A DNA stretch of 64,000 bases from Anarhynchus alexandrinus (Eukaryota > Chordata > Aves > Charadriiformes > Charadriidae): positions 3,506,489-3,570,488 of the forward strand of contig VUYV01000015.1 in NCBI GenBank assembly GCA_008711295.1, written 5' to 3'. The notes beneath the pieces are model-generated. The model made no database searches. It saw only the letters and a program-made list of their open reading frames with translations, and was not told the origin of the DNA. The position numbers were made by a program, and so were the translations under genes. Of the stretch, positions 35,066 to 46,960 are shown piece after piece. Numbering within the stretch: position 1 is the stretch's first letter; each line of letters starts with the position of its first letter.

Positions 35066-36946
35066 TTAACAGTAGGTCAAAACCAGATGCAACTCACAGG
35101 ATCAGTTACTCTGTTTTGTATAACCAGTTGCTTCCTCTTCCTACTTAGGAAGTATCATAGCTTGTTCTGAAGGATACATATGATAGAAAACCCCAAAAAA
35201 GGAAAAAGGTAACTTGTTATCATCCCTGTTTCACAGAAATGGGAAAAGTAAAGAACAAGGAAGTAGCACCTGAACCCCAGGTGATTATTTTAATACCTGA
35301 GTTGTCTTTCCATAAAATTTATGAAGTGAACAGAAGGTGGAAGAACAGCCTCAGTTCTGACTTTAAAGCTGTGAAACGCAAAACAACATTGAGGCTCATT
35401 ATTAATTATAACACACTAGAAGGGGAGGGAGAGGGGTAGTGGAATTAAAGTCTATTTTCTGAACTAATACTTATAAAAACTGGATGGCATCGTCTTTGAT
35501 TTCATAAATGTTCTGGAAGAAAGTGTAGTGATTGCATAATAGCCCCATCAAAAGGGTGGTTGATTAGTTTAGTCAATTTGGCATACATTTCAGCTATTAT
35601 TTTCATTTGTGAAGTAGAGGCTGAATGACACAGTTGCTTTTATCTTGCACACTTTAGAAATGAGCAACCTAAAGTCTGAAGTGGTTCTTTCTTACTTCTC
35701 CACAACTCGGGACATGACTTTGACAACAGTGTTGGAAGATCATGGAGTCAAAAAAATATTTGATACTTCAGGTTTGAAGGGAATTACGGACATCTTATTT
35801 TGCAACCATTCACTCAAAACAGGGCCAAAACCCCACATGACTTATATTATCTCCTATAAGTGTTCCAATTTATTTCTTCCATTACTAGATTACTGAAATA
35901 TCTCTAAGAAGATCATTAATACCAGCATGTAGTTATTCTCTGTGCCATTTGTCAAACAGTTGGACTTTTCCATCATCTCTACCCCGCTCAACTCCATGGT
36001 CTTTTCCTTGGGATTGGGTGTTTGCTGAAATATTTACCCACACCCATAAGAACCTCATTAGCTTCACAGTTGTAAAACTCATAGCTGACACTGTGCTGGA
36101 GAGTATATAGACTCATTCAAATTACTCATTTTGTATGGAATAATTATTTCATACAGATTTTGTATGACCACAAAATCTCTATTTCAGAAGTTCTCTTTCT
36201 CTTTTGATAACTATTTAGTTATGTTCACCATCAATATTTTATCCAAATCTGATCTCATTAGTTCATTCCTTTTTTTGGAGGGGCTTCTGTTGATTTTGAA
36301 CAATAGATCAATGTCTTACCCTTCCTCACTCATCACATTTAGAGGAGGATTCACCAGTTCAAATGTACTGCTATGTTAATATGACTCTATGGAAACCACA
36401 TAGGTGTTTTGGACAGCCTAAATTAGGAGAAAAGCAGTTTAATTCTGTTTTCATATGCCTAAATAGGCCTGTCCTGGGTGAGACTAGATGAGACACAGGA
36501 ACTGAAGCTACACTCTCTGTATCTAAATCAGGGGACCTCAGAACATTTTGAATTTTTAAGACCAAGGTACAAAATCCAGTCATGGTCTAAGGTTTCATCA
36601 ACAGAAACTAGGCCCTTATCCTCTGTATTTGTTTCCTAAGAAGAAAAACAAAAACAAAAACAACAAAACCCTGTATGAACAAATCTAACATCATGGATGA
36701 TATGTTGGAACCAAATCTCGTGCTAGTCTGCCGTCAAGCCCAGAATCTTGGAATGTGTTCTGCTGCATGCCCCAGGCCAGTTGAGACAGACCCACTGACC
36801 TGGGCTGTTAATGATTTGAAAAGGTCATCATAAATTATTTTTATTAGCTCTCTTGCACATATCTTCTCTCTCAATCCTTGCCAGCATTCTGAAACATTCT
36901 TCGCTCTAGGGATGTTTTGGATATTTTTCAGGACAGTGAAAGGATC
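35066..36946. other. unique sequence, no gene recognised
   Basis: No gene recognised. Around 35215-35280 there is weak MIR-like wording (ATCATCCCTGTTTCACAGAA), too diverged to call. A CAAAAA-rich tract lies at about 36636-36668. Confidence 0.5.
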
Positions 36947-37695
36947 TGTCATGGTTTGGGCCGGACTGGGCCACTGAAACAAATGACAGATGCTCTCCCC
37001 ACCTCTCTCTTCAAGAAGAGGAGGGAGAGAGAGAAAGAGACTGGTGACTTTAGAAAAAAAAAACCCTAAACAACTTTAATGAATTATTAATAAAACAATA
37101 AAAAGAAAATAATTAAATACATACAATATATACAAAACTGTATCAGGCTCCCAGGATGACGATCATGCCACTGGCAGGCACTGGCAAAGTCCCAGACTGG
37201 ACTTAGTGATGGACAGGAGATGGATTCTGGATCTGGATTCAGGAATGCATGGACCGGGATCAAAGGCAGACGAACAGACAGAGTCCTCCTGGGACGCCGG
37301 CCATTGAAGAAAGAGCGCTGACTCTTTGACCCCTCAGCTTTTATACTGAGCATGATGCAGATGGGATGGAATACCCTGTTGGTCATTTTTGGGTCACCTG
37401 TCCTGTCTGCTCCTCCCCGCAGGTGTGTCCCCTCTACACTTTTCTGCTTCCAGCCCTCCAATGGGTCAAGTAACAAAGTCAGCTGCCGTTGGGTGTTACA
37501 GCAATAAGTACAAGCAAGAGCTTTTCTGCATACCATGCCTTGGCATAAATTGAAAACAATAAGGCCTTATCTCTCTGGGAGTGAACAGTGTCTGCACAAT
37601 ATGCTGTTAATTTCAGAGAGTTGAGTAGTTAGAAAAAGCTTAGCTGCAAAGTAAAATCACTGAACAGAACACCATTGGTCCTATTTTACCTCAAA
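36947..37695 (-). mobile_element. solo LTR of an endogenous retrovirus (about 750 bp)
   Basis: Begins TGTCATGGTTTGGGCCGG at 36947. Promoter and poly(A) signals show the transcribed strand is minus: TATAAAAG at about 37338-37347 (CTTTTATA on plus) and ATTAAA near 37074-37080. Landmarks such as CTGTATCAGGCTCCCAGGAT and GCAGACGAACAGACAGAGTC match a bird LTR family I recognise. The far end is less certain, near 37690-37710. GAAAGGATC before the start and GAAAGGTTC at 37701 are alike but longer than a normal ERV target duplication, so this may be chance. No retroviral genes are attached. The 149-residue minus-strand frame within it is not a gene. Confidence 0.87.
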
Positions 37696-38947
37696 TATAT
37701 GAAAGGTTCAAAACCCCTTTAACCATCATTATTCATAATTGTATATATGCTTACAAATGCACTGAGTTAAATAGGATGTAGAGTCAAGGTATGCACAACA
37801 TAGCTTTAGGAATCCCCCATACTTCTTGCAAGGAATCTTGTATTTTCTGTACATCCAGATGGAGAGTACCATATGGAAAGCAGGAGCAGAATGACTCTGC
37901 CATCACACCTTGTTGGAGGAGGAAGACAATGTGAATTTTTCCAGCCATTTTATTTCATCTATCCTTACCTTGTTCTGTCTCCCAGAACTTTTTTGCATTC
38001 TTCTTATTTTCTTCCTATTTCTCTTATTTCTAATCTGTCATTCGTTTTCTTTCTTTTGTCTTATCTTTCTTCTTCTTTCTTTCCTCCCAGAACACTACCT
38101 CTTTGTCAGTTTGCATCCATCCCCACCTCTGTAAAATAGAGCTTTCAAAGTTTATGTAGTTACTGCATGTTGCTTGCTCTGAGAGAATGAGGGACACAGA
38201 AAGTAGTGACTAATATCAGAATCATGAGTGAAGATATGTTTTATTCATAAACCCTGCATCTCCAGTGAAATTAAAAGCAAAGCAAAGGGTCAAAGCTCTG
38301 AACCCTCTTTCCTGGAGCCTGTAAACCAATAAAGGCTTTATATTAGCTATCGATATCTATCTCTGACTTGGCTTAATAACATCTTATTCCCTGTTTTCAG
38401 CAGCCATCAATAATATTTCTGCCTGCCCGCTCAGGTCCCCATCTCTGCGTGCAATTGCATTATAAGGGTCTATAAGCCCAATTTGCTTCACATTCTTATT
38501 TTTGGAAAAGGCTGGCTGGCTTTTGTAATGAGAGCAGCTGCCAAGAAGGCTTGACAGAATTTGTGGCCCATCTGGCTTATAATCTTCATTCAATATCGCA
38601 GGAGCCTAAACTCCCAGACCAACTGATAAGTCAGAGCGTATAGGCAAGCGGTTGCAGTAATCTTCCTTGTGATTTCTCATTAAGGATAGGGACATCTCAG
38701 TGAATCTCTCATATCCTGGATATCATATCATTTTTTTTTCTCTTTTTCCCTTTCTTTTTTTTTTTTCCCTAACAAGACCAGTGTTGTTCCACTTTTTAAA
38801 ATTATGATAAAAAAACCCATGGCAGTTTAAAAAGTATTTGGGTTCCCTTGTATCATGTTTTGGAAACAAAGGGTCTGACTCTGCCTTTAAAATCAACAGC
38901 AGTTTGCCACTATTCACACTTGAAGTATGTATACTGACATTGTCCTC
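37696..38947. other. unique sequence with pyrimidine-rich tract and candidate conserved block
   Basis: A CTT-rich tract covers about 37990-38095. From 38230 to 38640 the sequence is high-complexity, without repeat wording, and carries many AT-rich homeodomain-type cores and ATCGATATC. It looks like a conserved non-coding element. Minus-strand open frame 38384-38593 (69 residues) has mixed composition but no recognised domain. T-rich tract at 38731-38768. Confidence 0.45.
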
Positions 38948-39400
38948 TCAGAATCACAGAAAGTAAGGCAATAAACGATCCTGAGAAAACATCAAGCAAA
39001 TTTCCCTGCCACAAAGTGGGATCAGTAACATTTCCAGGATGCTCAGGCCTCAGTCATCTTTGTAGGATCCCCAGACCATCCTTTTAGTGCTTTAAATCCT
39101 TGCTTTTGAGAGGTTTTTCCTGTTATCTGAAGTCCACAACTTGCAGTTTCCACTCTGAACATAGAAAAAAGTTGATTATGCTGCATGCAGCAGTACCACA
39201 CATCCCTCACTTCTTGAACACAAATATCTCCAGCTCTTTTATTCTTTCTTCATAGGTCATATTTTGTAGAGCTCTGCTCTTCTCCACTGTGCTTTCATGC
39301 TCAGTTCACTTTGTTGACTGTTAAATGATGTACAGAGATACTTGTACCCAGATGCACCTCCCACATTAGGCAGACCGCTCATCTTCCTGAGTATAAGCCT
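38948..39400 (-). mobile_element. very old CR1/L3-like LINE remnant
   Basis: Worn minus-strand CR1 wording is scattered in the right order: AGAATCACAGAAAGTAAGGC at the tail, CTGCCACAAAGTGGGATCAG, then TTCTTCATAGGTCATATTTT and TAGAGCTCTGCTCTTCTCC. These match the 3' UTR and RT C-terminal region of old amniote CR1/L3-type LINEs, read in reverse. No frame survives. Limits are approximate. Confidence 0.6.
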
Positions 39401-42400
39401 TATTTTCCTTTAACATTTCATCCAACTCCAGCCGTCTGAAAGTTAAGCCTTCACTTTAAACTTATCACTTTGGCTCTTTCTAGGGACCTAGACATCCTTC
39501 AAATGGCAGAGATGGATAGCTCCGTAGTGCTAATCATCTCACCTAGTTTAGAGATTTATCTTCAGAACATTTGAGATGCCTTTTGAGATAACAGACTTTG
39601 TGGACTACAGTGGGTACAAGCTATGACCAGAGGCCCAACTTTTATAGGGCTATCAAGATCAATTCCTCTATTAGCAGAGGAAATGAATAATGTATTTTTT
39701 TTCTTACAGCTCTGCATGTCACATCTAATTTTTTGATTTCTCATAAGACGATAAGTCCACATTTTTTGTTCCCCTCTGCTAAGGCATTCATTACCCTTGT
39801 GATAAAAATTGGGCTTACACAGTGGTTATTGTTAATATGTCTGGTTTCTTTTATATACATACTTTTCACAACAGCCTTGGAGATGTCCTAGCTCTCTGCC
39901 ACCCCTGATCAGAAATAGCCCAGGAGAGATTACACGAAGGGAATATCAGGTCAACTGGAGAAACACAGGAACAAACATACATTCATACAATATTTTTCAC
40001 ACATTATTATGACGCATTTTTGTAGTGTTGAAAACCTCTCTCAAAGCATAAATAAATAATAAAATAAAACAAAATGAAATAAAACATGAAGGAACCTAAC
40101 TTACCTGAAAGGACAATTTCATGAATATGAGGATAAAGAACGTTTGAAAGGCATATGACCTGACCCTGGAACAGAGAGTGGATAGTTTAGAAAATTTAGG
40201 AACCTATTTGTCCATTAGTCTTTTTTTTTTTTTATTAGTCAGACCTAATTGGAAACGTGTTAAACACTGTCATAAAAGTAAGCAAATGGATATTTTGCTT
40301 TAAAACCATTTCACAGGTGTGGTCATCTTCTGTTTCATACCATGAAGTTTTATGAGGATGAAGAAAGTAAAAGGTTGTTATGAAACTGCATAGCACAGCA
40401 AATAATTGACTTCATAGGTGGGTCTACTGATTTTTGGGGGGCTCAATGCCATTTGGATAAGGATGCTGTTTAAGTTCTAGCACTACTTGTTGTACTGCTA
40501 CCATGTCATGAGAATTCCAAGATAAGAAAAATAGTCCAGGTCAAACAAATTTTACTTCATTTTTTTTTGGCTAAACTGTTCTCTACCCAAGTAGTTCCCC
40601 ATGTTCTCAATTACAGTGGATGGATACAGGAAGTATTCTTATACTAGTTTTCACATGAGTGACAAGAAGCTATTTTGAAGTAGCATATTTTGGGAAAAGT
40701 ATAGCTAAAGTTAGAAACACATAGCTAAAGATAAGCCACAACCTGGGAACTACATATTACCTGCTTGCAGCAGAGAACCTCAGCTCATTAGATTGCTAAC
40801 TCACAAACTCATTAGCTCTCTGCTCATTAAGTACTTAGCTCCATTTAGTTCGCTGCTCATCTTTCTGTTCAACTCTCACCTATTATTTGCTCCATGCACC
40901 ATGTCTGACTCAGAGTTAGTATAAAGCAGTTCATTTCAGTGAAACTCATTGAGGTTTAACGATAAAACTTGCTCCCGCTCCCATTATTTTATTTTTTTTG
41001 CATCTATTTTGTACAGAATTTATATGATGAGAACGATAAAATAAAAGCAAGCAAAAAATACAGTCATCAACCTTTAGTGTACTTGGAAAAAATAATATGG
41101 CAGAACAGACTTGTTTCCAAATTTAATCTTTGTGTTTTTCTTCATCAAACTTGAAACCAAATTTTCCTGAAATCTTTAAGACTGCAAATTTGCTAGTGTG
41201 TGAAGGACTGGTGCTTGTTCAGTTCAGGGATGTGTGCTTTTTATTTGTAAAAGAACTTCAGCTCTTGCTTACAACATTAAAAATATGAGTATAGTCACTG
41301 CAGTCAAAAGGATTAGTCATGCGCCAAAAGCGAAGCAGAGTATGCTGCAGAAAAGTTAAAATTGTAAGGAAAATCGCAAGCTGTCCAACAAAATACTAAC
41401 TTAATTTGCTGAACTAGGATCACGAGCACCAAAATGCCATAAACTTGTGACAACTTGTGGCCTAGAAAGCTAACTTGTGCTCATGGATCTTCACCAAAGT
41501 CAGATAGACTGAAATTTACTATTATTTATATGTCACAAGTTTCCAAGTAGCAGATGAGATCAATATCCCACCATGCCAGATTTATTAAAGGCCTTGCTGC
41601 TCTGAAGGGCTGAAATTATAAAAAGTCAGGTAGGCAAATCACAGGAAGGACGAATTTCTCTATCACAGCAGACTCCAATTTGGAGTCCGCATTTCAGAGT
41701 TCTGGGATGGAAACTTGCATGGCAAAGTTCAGACAGAGCAACCATCCACCAACCCTTAAGTCTTATTCTCATATTTTTGTTACAAAGCCAACCTTTTCTG
41801 CCTTGCCTTTTCCAAAAATAAATGCATTGGGTCCCACTCCCTTTTGACTTAGTGGTGTAGAAAGATAAGAAAAAAACCTACTCACCTGTAGTTATGTGCT
41901 TGATAATTAATTTCAGGTACAACAGGTTGCCAGAATGATTATAGCTCTTTCTTCAAGAGAATAGTACCATACTGACACCGATGCAACTCAAACCAGGATT
42001 AGGCTCAGAACACGTTTTTTTCTGTCTCAGCCTCAAGGAAGGACATCGTTATAACTTACAGAATAATCATGTTTCCGTGTTTTGGGGTGATGAGACCAGA
42101 TATTGCAGTGTTCTGGTTATATTTCCTAGAGCTGCTCCTGCAGTTTATACTTGTCAACCAAACGGAAAGGTAGAAAATGGTGACAAAGGTGAGAAAGAAA
42201 TAAAAACAACACCAAATTAAGAGTAAATAAAATTATTTCCAAATCCTTCCTGCAGGGTCAGTAGTAGTCTACATTCCTAACAACATAAGAAGCAGAAAGA
42301 AATTGGGGGGGTGGGGGGGATGGTGGTGGAAAGGGATGTGAGGTGGGAAAAAAAAAAAGAAGACTCTATAAAAATTCAGCTTCATTAATGGGAGATACTG

Positions 42401-42898
42401 CAAGAGGGGAGTTCAGGGATTCATTATCTCAAAGATAGCAGTCCAGTCTGACAGGAGTGGGTGAAAACTTCCTGACCCCATGGACTGGTTGATTTCATAG
42501 CTCCTTGTATTTGTCTTTTTAAAAGTTAGGAGGTGGGGGAAAAGAAAAAGAAAAGGAATAGCCTGTTCTCTGAAGCCTTGGGGCTTTTCTGCTACTGTGG
42601 AAAGAAAGTAGAGGGAAAACAAAGCATAAACAAACTAGAGCTCCTGCCCGCAAATAACCAATAGAGACTAAAAATACTATTACAACTGTACAATAGTTTA
42701 AGGTCAATGTATTCCTTTTCTAAACCTGTGAAAACCTGACCCACATAAGGTATTAAAATTCATAACACATGAAAATTAGGAACTCCTGGAAGCAGTTTCT
42801 CCTTCTATAAGTACAAATTTTCACTGCCTACATCTAGCATTTAAAAGAAACCATCCAGATAATTAAAATGCCTATAAATGAAATGTCAAAGTTAAATG
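39401..42898. other. unique AT-rich sequence, no gene recognised
   Basis: No gene recognised. Poly-T at 40221-40236, a degenerate repetition of CTCATTAG-type words at about 40785-40865, and a G-rich block at 42304-42349. Confidence 0.55.
42304..42349 (+). repeat. G-rich tract, potential G-quadruplex
   Basis: Two runs of seven G separated by one T, followed by GGTGGTGG, AAAGGG and GGTGGG. It satisfies the usual pattern of four or more GGG tracts with short loops. Confidence 0.85.
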
Positions 42899-43038
42899 TT
42901 TTTCTTCTTTTCTTTTTTCTTTTTTTCTTTTTTCTTTTTTTTTTTTTTTCTTTTTTTTTTTTGTTTTATTTTTCATTTTTTTTTTTTTATTTTTTTTCTT
43001 TTTTTTTCTTTTTTTTTTTTTTCTTTTTTTTTTTTTTT
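42899..43038. repeat. long T-rich (TTTTTTC)n low-complexity tract
   Basis: About 140 bases of almost pure T with scattered C and a few A/G, followed by normal sequence. The spacing of the C bases is irregular. It may be an expanded minus-strand poly(A) tail, but no retroposed body was recognised on its left. Confidence 0.97.
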
Positions 43039-45914
43039 AAGTTCTAATGCTTAGGGAAAGTGAAACCTTTATTCTAAAATAATATGCCTTAAATACCAGT
43101 ATCTTTGTAAAAGAACAGAATAATTAAGGTTTGCCAAGTAAAAAGGGTCCATAGGTCTAACCATTTCACCACTCAATATGTAACCTTTATGAAGGAGGGG
43201 AGGTTTATAATACATGTATATATTGTTTTAAATACTGCCATCATTTCATTATTTCAAACATGAGTCAGAGTGCATGTAGCTGTCAGTCCAGTGTTCTAGG
43301 AAGAAATTAATCACATACACAGAAAAATTAATAAAAAAGTAAGTATTTGGCAGCCTTCAGATTCCTTTTCATAACTCTCATTTTTCTCTGATAGATGGAG
43401 CTGATGAAACAAGGAAATAAATCATGCACAATTAAAATGAGTAAAAGCTGAAAAGACAGTATCAGTGATTATGTTAAAGAAAATGGGAGGTGGAGGGAAG
43501 CTGTAACATTAAAAGAATTCAAACATGGGTTGGATTCCCTCATTTGTCATTCATTGACACCGATACCTGAATTTTAATTGAAACCTCCCATGTGGTTGGC
43601 ATCTGTCAGGATGAAGTAGTTCTTCAGCAGAAAGAGGGCCAAACTTTGTTATGAACTGAATTTCTGGAGTGACAGGCAGTGGCAGGAGCCTTTCTTATCA
43701 GTTGCCATCATGGGAACGATCCTGGAGGCCTAGGAGGATCATCTTGCCTTTTCACCATGAGTGGGACTCAAAAAACATACAACATTTTGTGTTTCCTCAC
43801 TTTGTCAGTTAAGCGAGTATATTACTTTTTACATAGTGGGAGTTGCAATCCATTCACAGAACCACAGCTGTGATGAGGAATGGCAATACAAGTCACCAGC
43901 CAAAATACCTCCAAGTTGTTGTGTTACCATTTAAATAAACATATTTAAGCTGTATGTCAAGATGTATAACTCAAAATACTCAAAATTCTTGTACAGATTT
44001 TTAACCACAGACCAATTCTTTTTGCATTATTTTTCTGCTTATTTGTACAATAATTTCATTACTATCCATAAAGAATGTTGTGCAAAGTAAAAAAGGGTCT
44101 GTTTTTAAAGGAGAATCCTTCTTGTTGCTGGGAAGAATAGGGGCACTGTTAGATTTGTCAATGATCTCGTCTTCTATACAGAAAAAAAACAAATTACAAT
44201 AAAACACTCTAAGTTTTCCTAAAGAACTAAGCAATCAGGTTAATAGAATTTAACAGATTAATTTCTTCTGTTGGTAAAGAATGGCACTGATTGACTACTT
44301 GGTTTCCTTTGTGTGGACTCTCTTGCTTTTCAGTTTGAAAGTACTCAAGCCATGCCTGTTTAATTTATTCTCACTTCTTCCCCTCTGCTTGGTGTAGTAG
44401 TACTGCGTGGGAAGTAGGTAGGAACTTAAAGCTAATTCAGTCGGGATTATTTTGCTTTTAGGTAGCAAAAGTATAGTAAGGAAATGATTCAGCAGAATAC
44501 TACATGCTAACATTTTCTCATCTACCAAGTGATGGATGAGTTTTACTATTTTCTCCCTCTTATATCAGAAAGGAGGAAGGATAAATGTGACCGTTACGGT
44601 TTTCACAGTATCAAAAGAAAACTCTATTGCCTGCCTACAGCATAAAGTGAAAGAGTAATTCATCTGGTACTATGCTACAGGTGATACTGAAATAAGTCTC
44701 AAGTTACACACAAGAATGCAGAGGGAGGGATTACCAAGGTTGTCTACTGAGATATGAAAACTCAGTTCTCACCAGAAATTTAAAGGAATTAAGTCTCAAA
44801 GCTAAACACATTCAACAGCTTTAATAATCACCCATCAACTGTAAAAGGAAAACTGACCCAGCTGTTGAGAAACTAAGCTGAAACTCAAAAAATCCAGTTT
44901 CCTTGTTTAACTGACACCACTAACTCCTTCAACATGTTCAAAATTACTTCCTCTCTTAGTTCTTCAGTATTCCAACTATAAAATGGGAAAATCTCATATC
45001 TCAAAATAATGCTGGGAATATAAGTATTCTGTTTTTCTTTTTTTTAATATAAGTTCAGATTCTCTGGTAACTGAAATCAGACAAAAGGATAAAATAAGCA
45101 AGTCAAGTTAGTATAAAGGAAAAAAAAAGCTTTTCATCAGACTTATGGTATGCTTTCACAATCTCAGCTGAATCTGTGAATAAGATGGGTCTTTCCCAGG
45201 TTCTCATGTGACAAAAAGGAGCTAGATTTCAACCCAGTCTTACTTTTTTCATTATTATTAGATGCCTTGACTAAATTTTAATCCCCATAATTTTTCTCTT
45301 AAGGAAATTTTGTACAAATGAGAAAGGACTTTCCTGGGGTGATAAGCAATAAGAAGAGCATACAGCATTTTTTTTGTGCTCTGAAACTTATAGGGGAAGC
45401 AGCACCAAAAGGCTACACTGGCAATAACTTTATAATATAGAAACTATTGCAGTTTTGGGTGGAAAAATGATTGGAATTTGACATTTCTGATCAGGATCTC
45501 AGTATTTCTTCCTGTTCTTTCATCAGAGAAAGTCAATAAAAAACAGAAAAATGAAGCCTTTATGAATAAAAAGTGGGAGGGAGTAGCCAGGAATTGTGCA
45601 TAAAGCATTAACTGATGTGTCTTGTCATATGTAGAACTTGTTCTTCATCGACTTGGCAGTGTTCTGCATATCGAATCATGTATACTAGCACGGATCAGAA
45701 CTCACTGCTTCTAGCTGTAAGTTTCCACATCTGTAGGCTGGAGGATGCTTACCAGCATCAAACTGTACAGTGCTTGTGAATCACAACTGATTCCATTGGT
45801 TTTGTGGTATCCTACTGCTAGACTTTGCACAATGGATATGTTTCACTAAGTCTGAGTGTTGTAATTCATTTGAATTCAGATGCCTATGGATATATTCACA
45901 CAGAGTAAGAAGTC
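43039..45914. other. unique AT-rich sequence, no gene recognised
   Basis: No gene recognised. Contains one weak MIR-like stretch (44928-45035) described separately. Confidence 0.55.
44928..45035 (+). mobile_element. possible MIR-like SINE fragment
   Basis: Words in MIR order: ACTTCCTCTCTTAG, TTCTTCAGTATTCC, ACTATAAAATGGGAAAATCT, CTCAAAATAATGCTGGGAAT. Much weaker than the 18.2-kb copy. Chance similarity is possible. Confidence 0.4.
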
Positions 45915-46350
45915 ACTACAGGACTTTAAATTAAAGGTGATGATAAATAGTGGTGTATTGAGTTGTGGGAAAGAGTCTAATGACGTGCCTTAAGGACTAG
46001 TGCTGGGTCCAGCTTTATCTTCACTAATGATCTGTAAATGAGAGTCAATAGCACAGTTATTAAATTAATGGATGCAACTAAATTGGGAGGTGTTGCAAAG
46101 CTGAGTGAGGTGAGAAGAGTAATGTAAAAGGATACATGAGGCATTGTGATAAAAGAACAATCCACAACTCAAAGCTGTAGCGTAGGCTAAAAAGCAGCTG
46201 GAGAACAGCTATATACTGGAGGAGAGAGAGAGAAACACTTGGAGAGTAGTGCTGCAAAAGAAAAAAAAAAAAAGAAATAACATTGGCAAAATGGATGCTA
46301 GTTTGCAATGTGATATAATACATAGAGCAGACAGAAAAATAATAGATGTG
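45915..46350 (+). mobile_element. very old CR1/L3-like LINE remnant (RT region)
   Basis: The plus strand keeps worn RT codons in order: CTTAAGGACTAGTGCTGGGT (remnant of the PQG-LVLGP motif), TTCACTAATGATCTG (IFTNDL-like), ATTAAATTAATGGATGCAAC (the FADDT region), and AATTGGGAGGTGTTGCAAAG (KLGGVA). Further on, GGAGAGTAGTGCTGCAAAAG resembles the LxSSSAEKDL segment before an A run. No open frame survives. Limits are approximate. Confidence 0.62.
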
Positions 46351-46521
46351 CTTCTGTTTGCATACACAGAGATGTTATTTCAGGGACGAGGATGTAGCAA
46401 ATTACCTTTCTGTTGCACTGTAAAGGTAAAAGGTTTTGAGCTGTACAAGTAAGAGACAAATTTCTAACCAGGTGAAAAGGTGTTAGCAAGCCTCACTTTA
46501 GTTCCTCTTTACCTGGTGAAA

Positions 46522-46960
46522 GACCAAGGATCAGATTCTTCAGAGTATTCAGGTATTTAGATAGATTTGTGCCTAGTGAGCTTTTCAAAACCATCTATGC
46601 ATTGATTTTGATAGGAATTAGGCATATGTGAACAGTTGGAATAGTCATTTGATGTCTATTTGCCTCTTTATGCATGTTAATAGCTATATAAGTGTTTAAG
46701 CTACTTCTGAAAATGGATCTTAGCTATTTAAATGAATTGGATCTTATGATGCTTAGGCTGAAATAGCTTTAAAAATCTAGGCATTAAAACCTGATTCCTG
46801 ATATTTCACTTAGAGCTAAATGTAGGACTCATCTCCCCTAACACTGGTTCCCTAAAATTTTAGCCTCCCATCTAAGCTAGATATCAAGATTTTCTGTAAT
46901 CAATGGTGTTAGACACCTCCAGAGGGTGCTTTATCCTAAAAAGGCGCCTAAGAGAGCTGA
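46522..46960. repeat. ancient palindromic interspersed repeat, long copy
   Basis: Contains ATTTAGATAGATTTGTGCCT, AGTGAGCTTTTCAAAACC, ATTGATTTTGATAGGAATTA and GGCGCCTAAGAGAGCTGACC. This is the 'TTAGGCxCCTAA' and 'CTTTTGAAAA' vocabulary of an old, largely self-complementary repeat seen widely in birds, turtles and crocodilians. The copy is heavily diverged and may include two units. The family link is from memory. Confidence 0.5.

Noticed and set aside
35215..35280. Possible MIR fragment (ATCATCCCTGTTTCACAGAA)
   Set aside because: Similarity is short and lost after about 25 bases.
37087..37536. 149-residue minus-strand frame
   Set aside because: Runs through the solo LTR; no retroviral gene similarity.
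38384..38593. 69-residue minus-strand frame in a high-complexity block
   Set aside because: Composition looks natural but no family is recognised and splice sites are not clear. Kept only as part of a candidate non-coding element.
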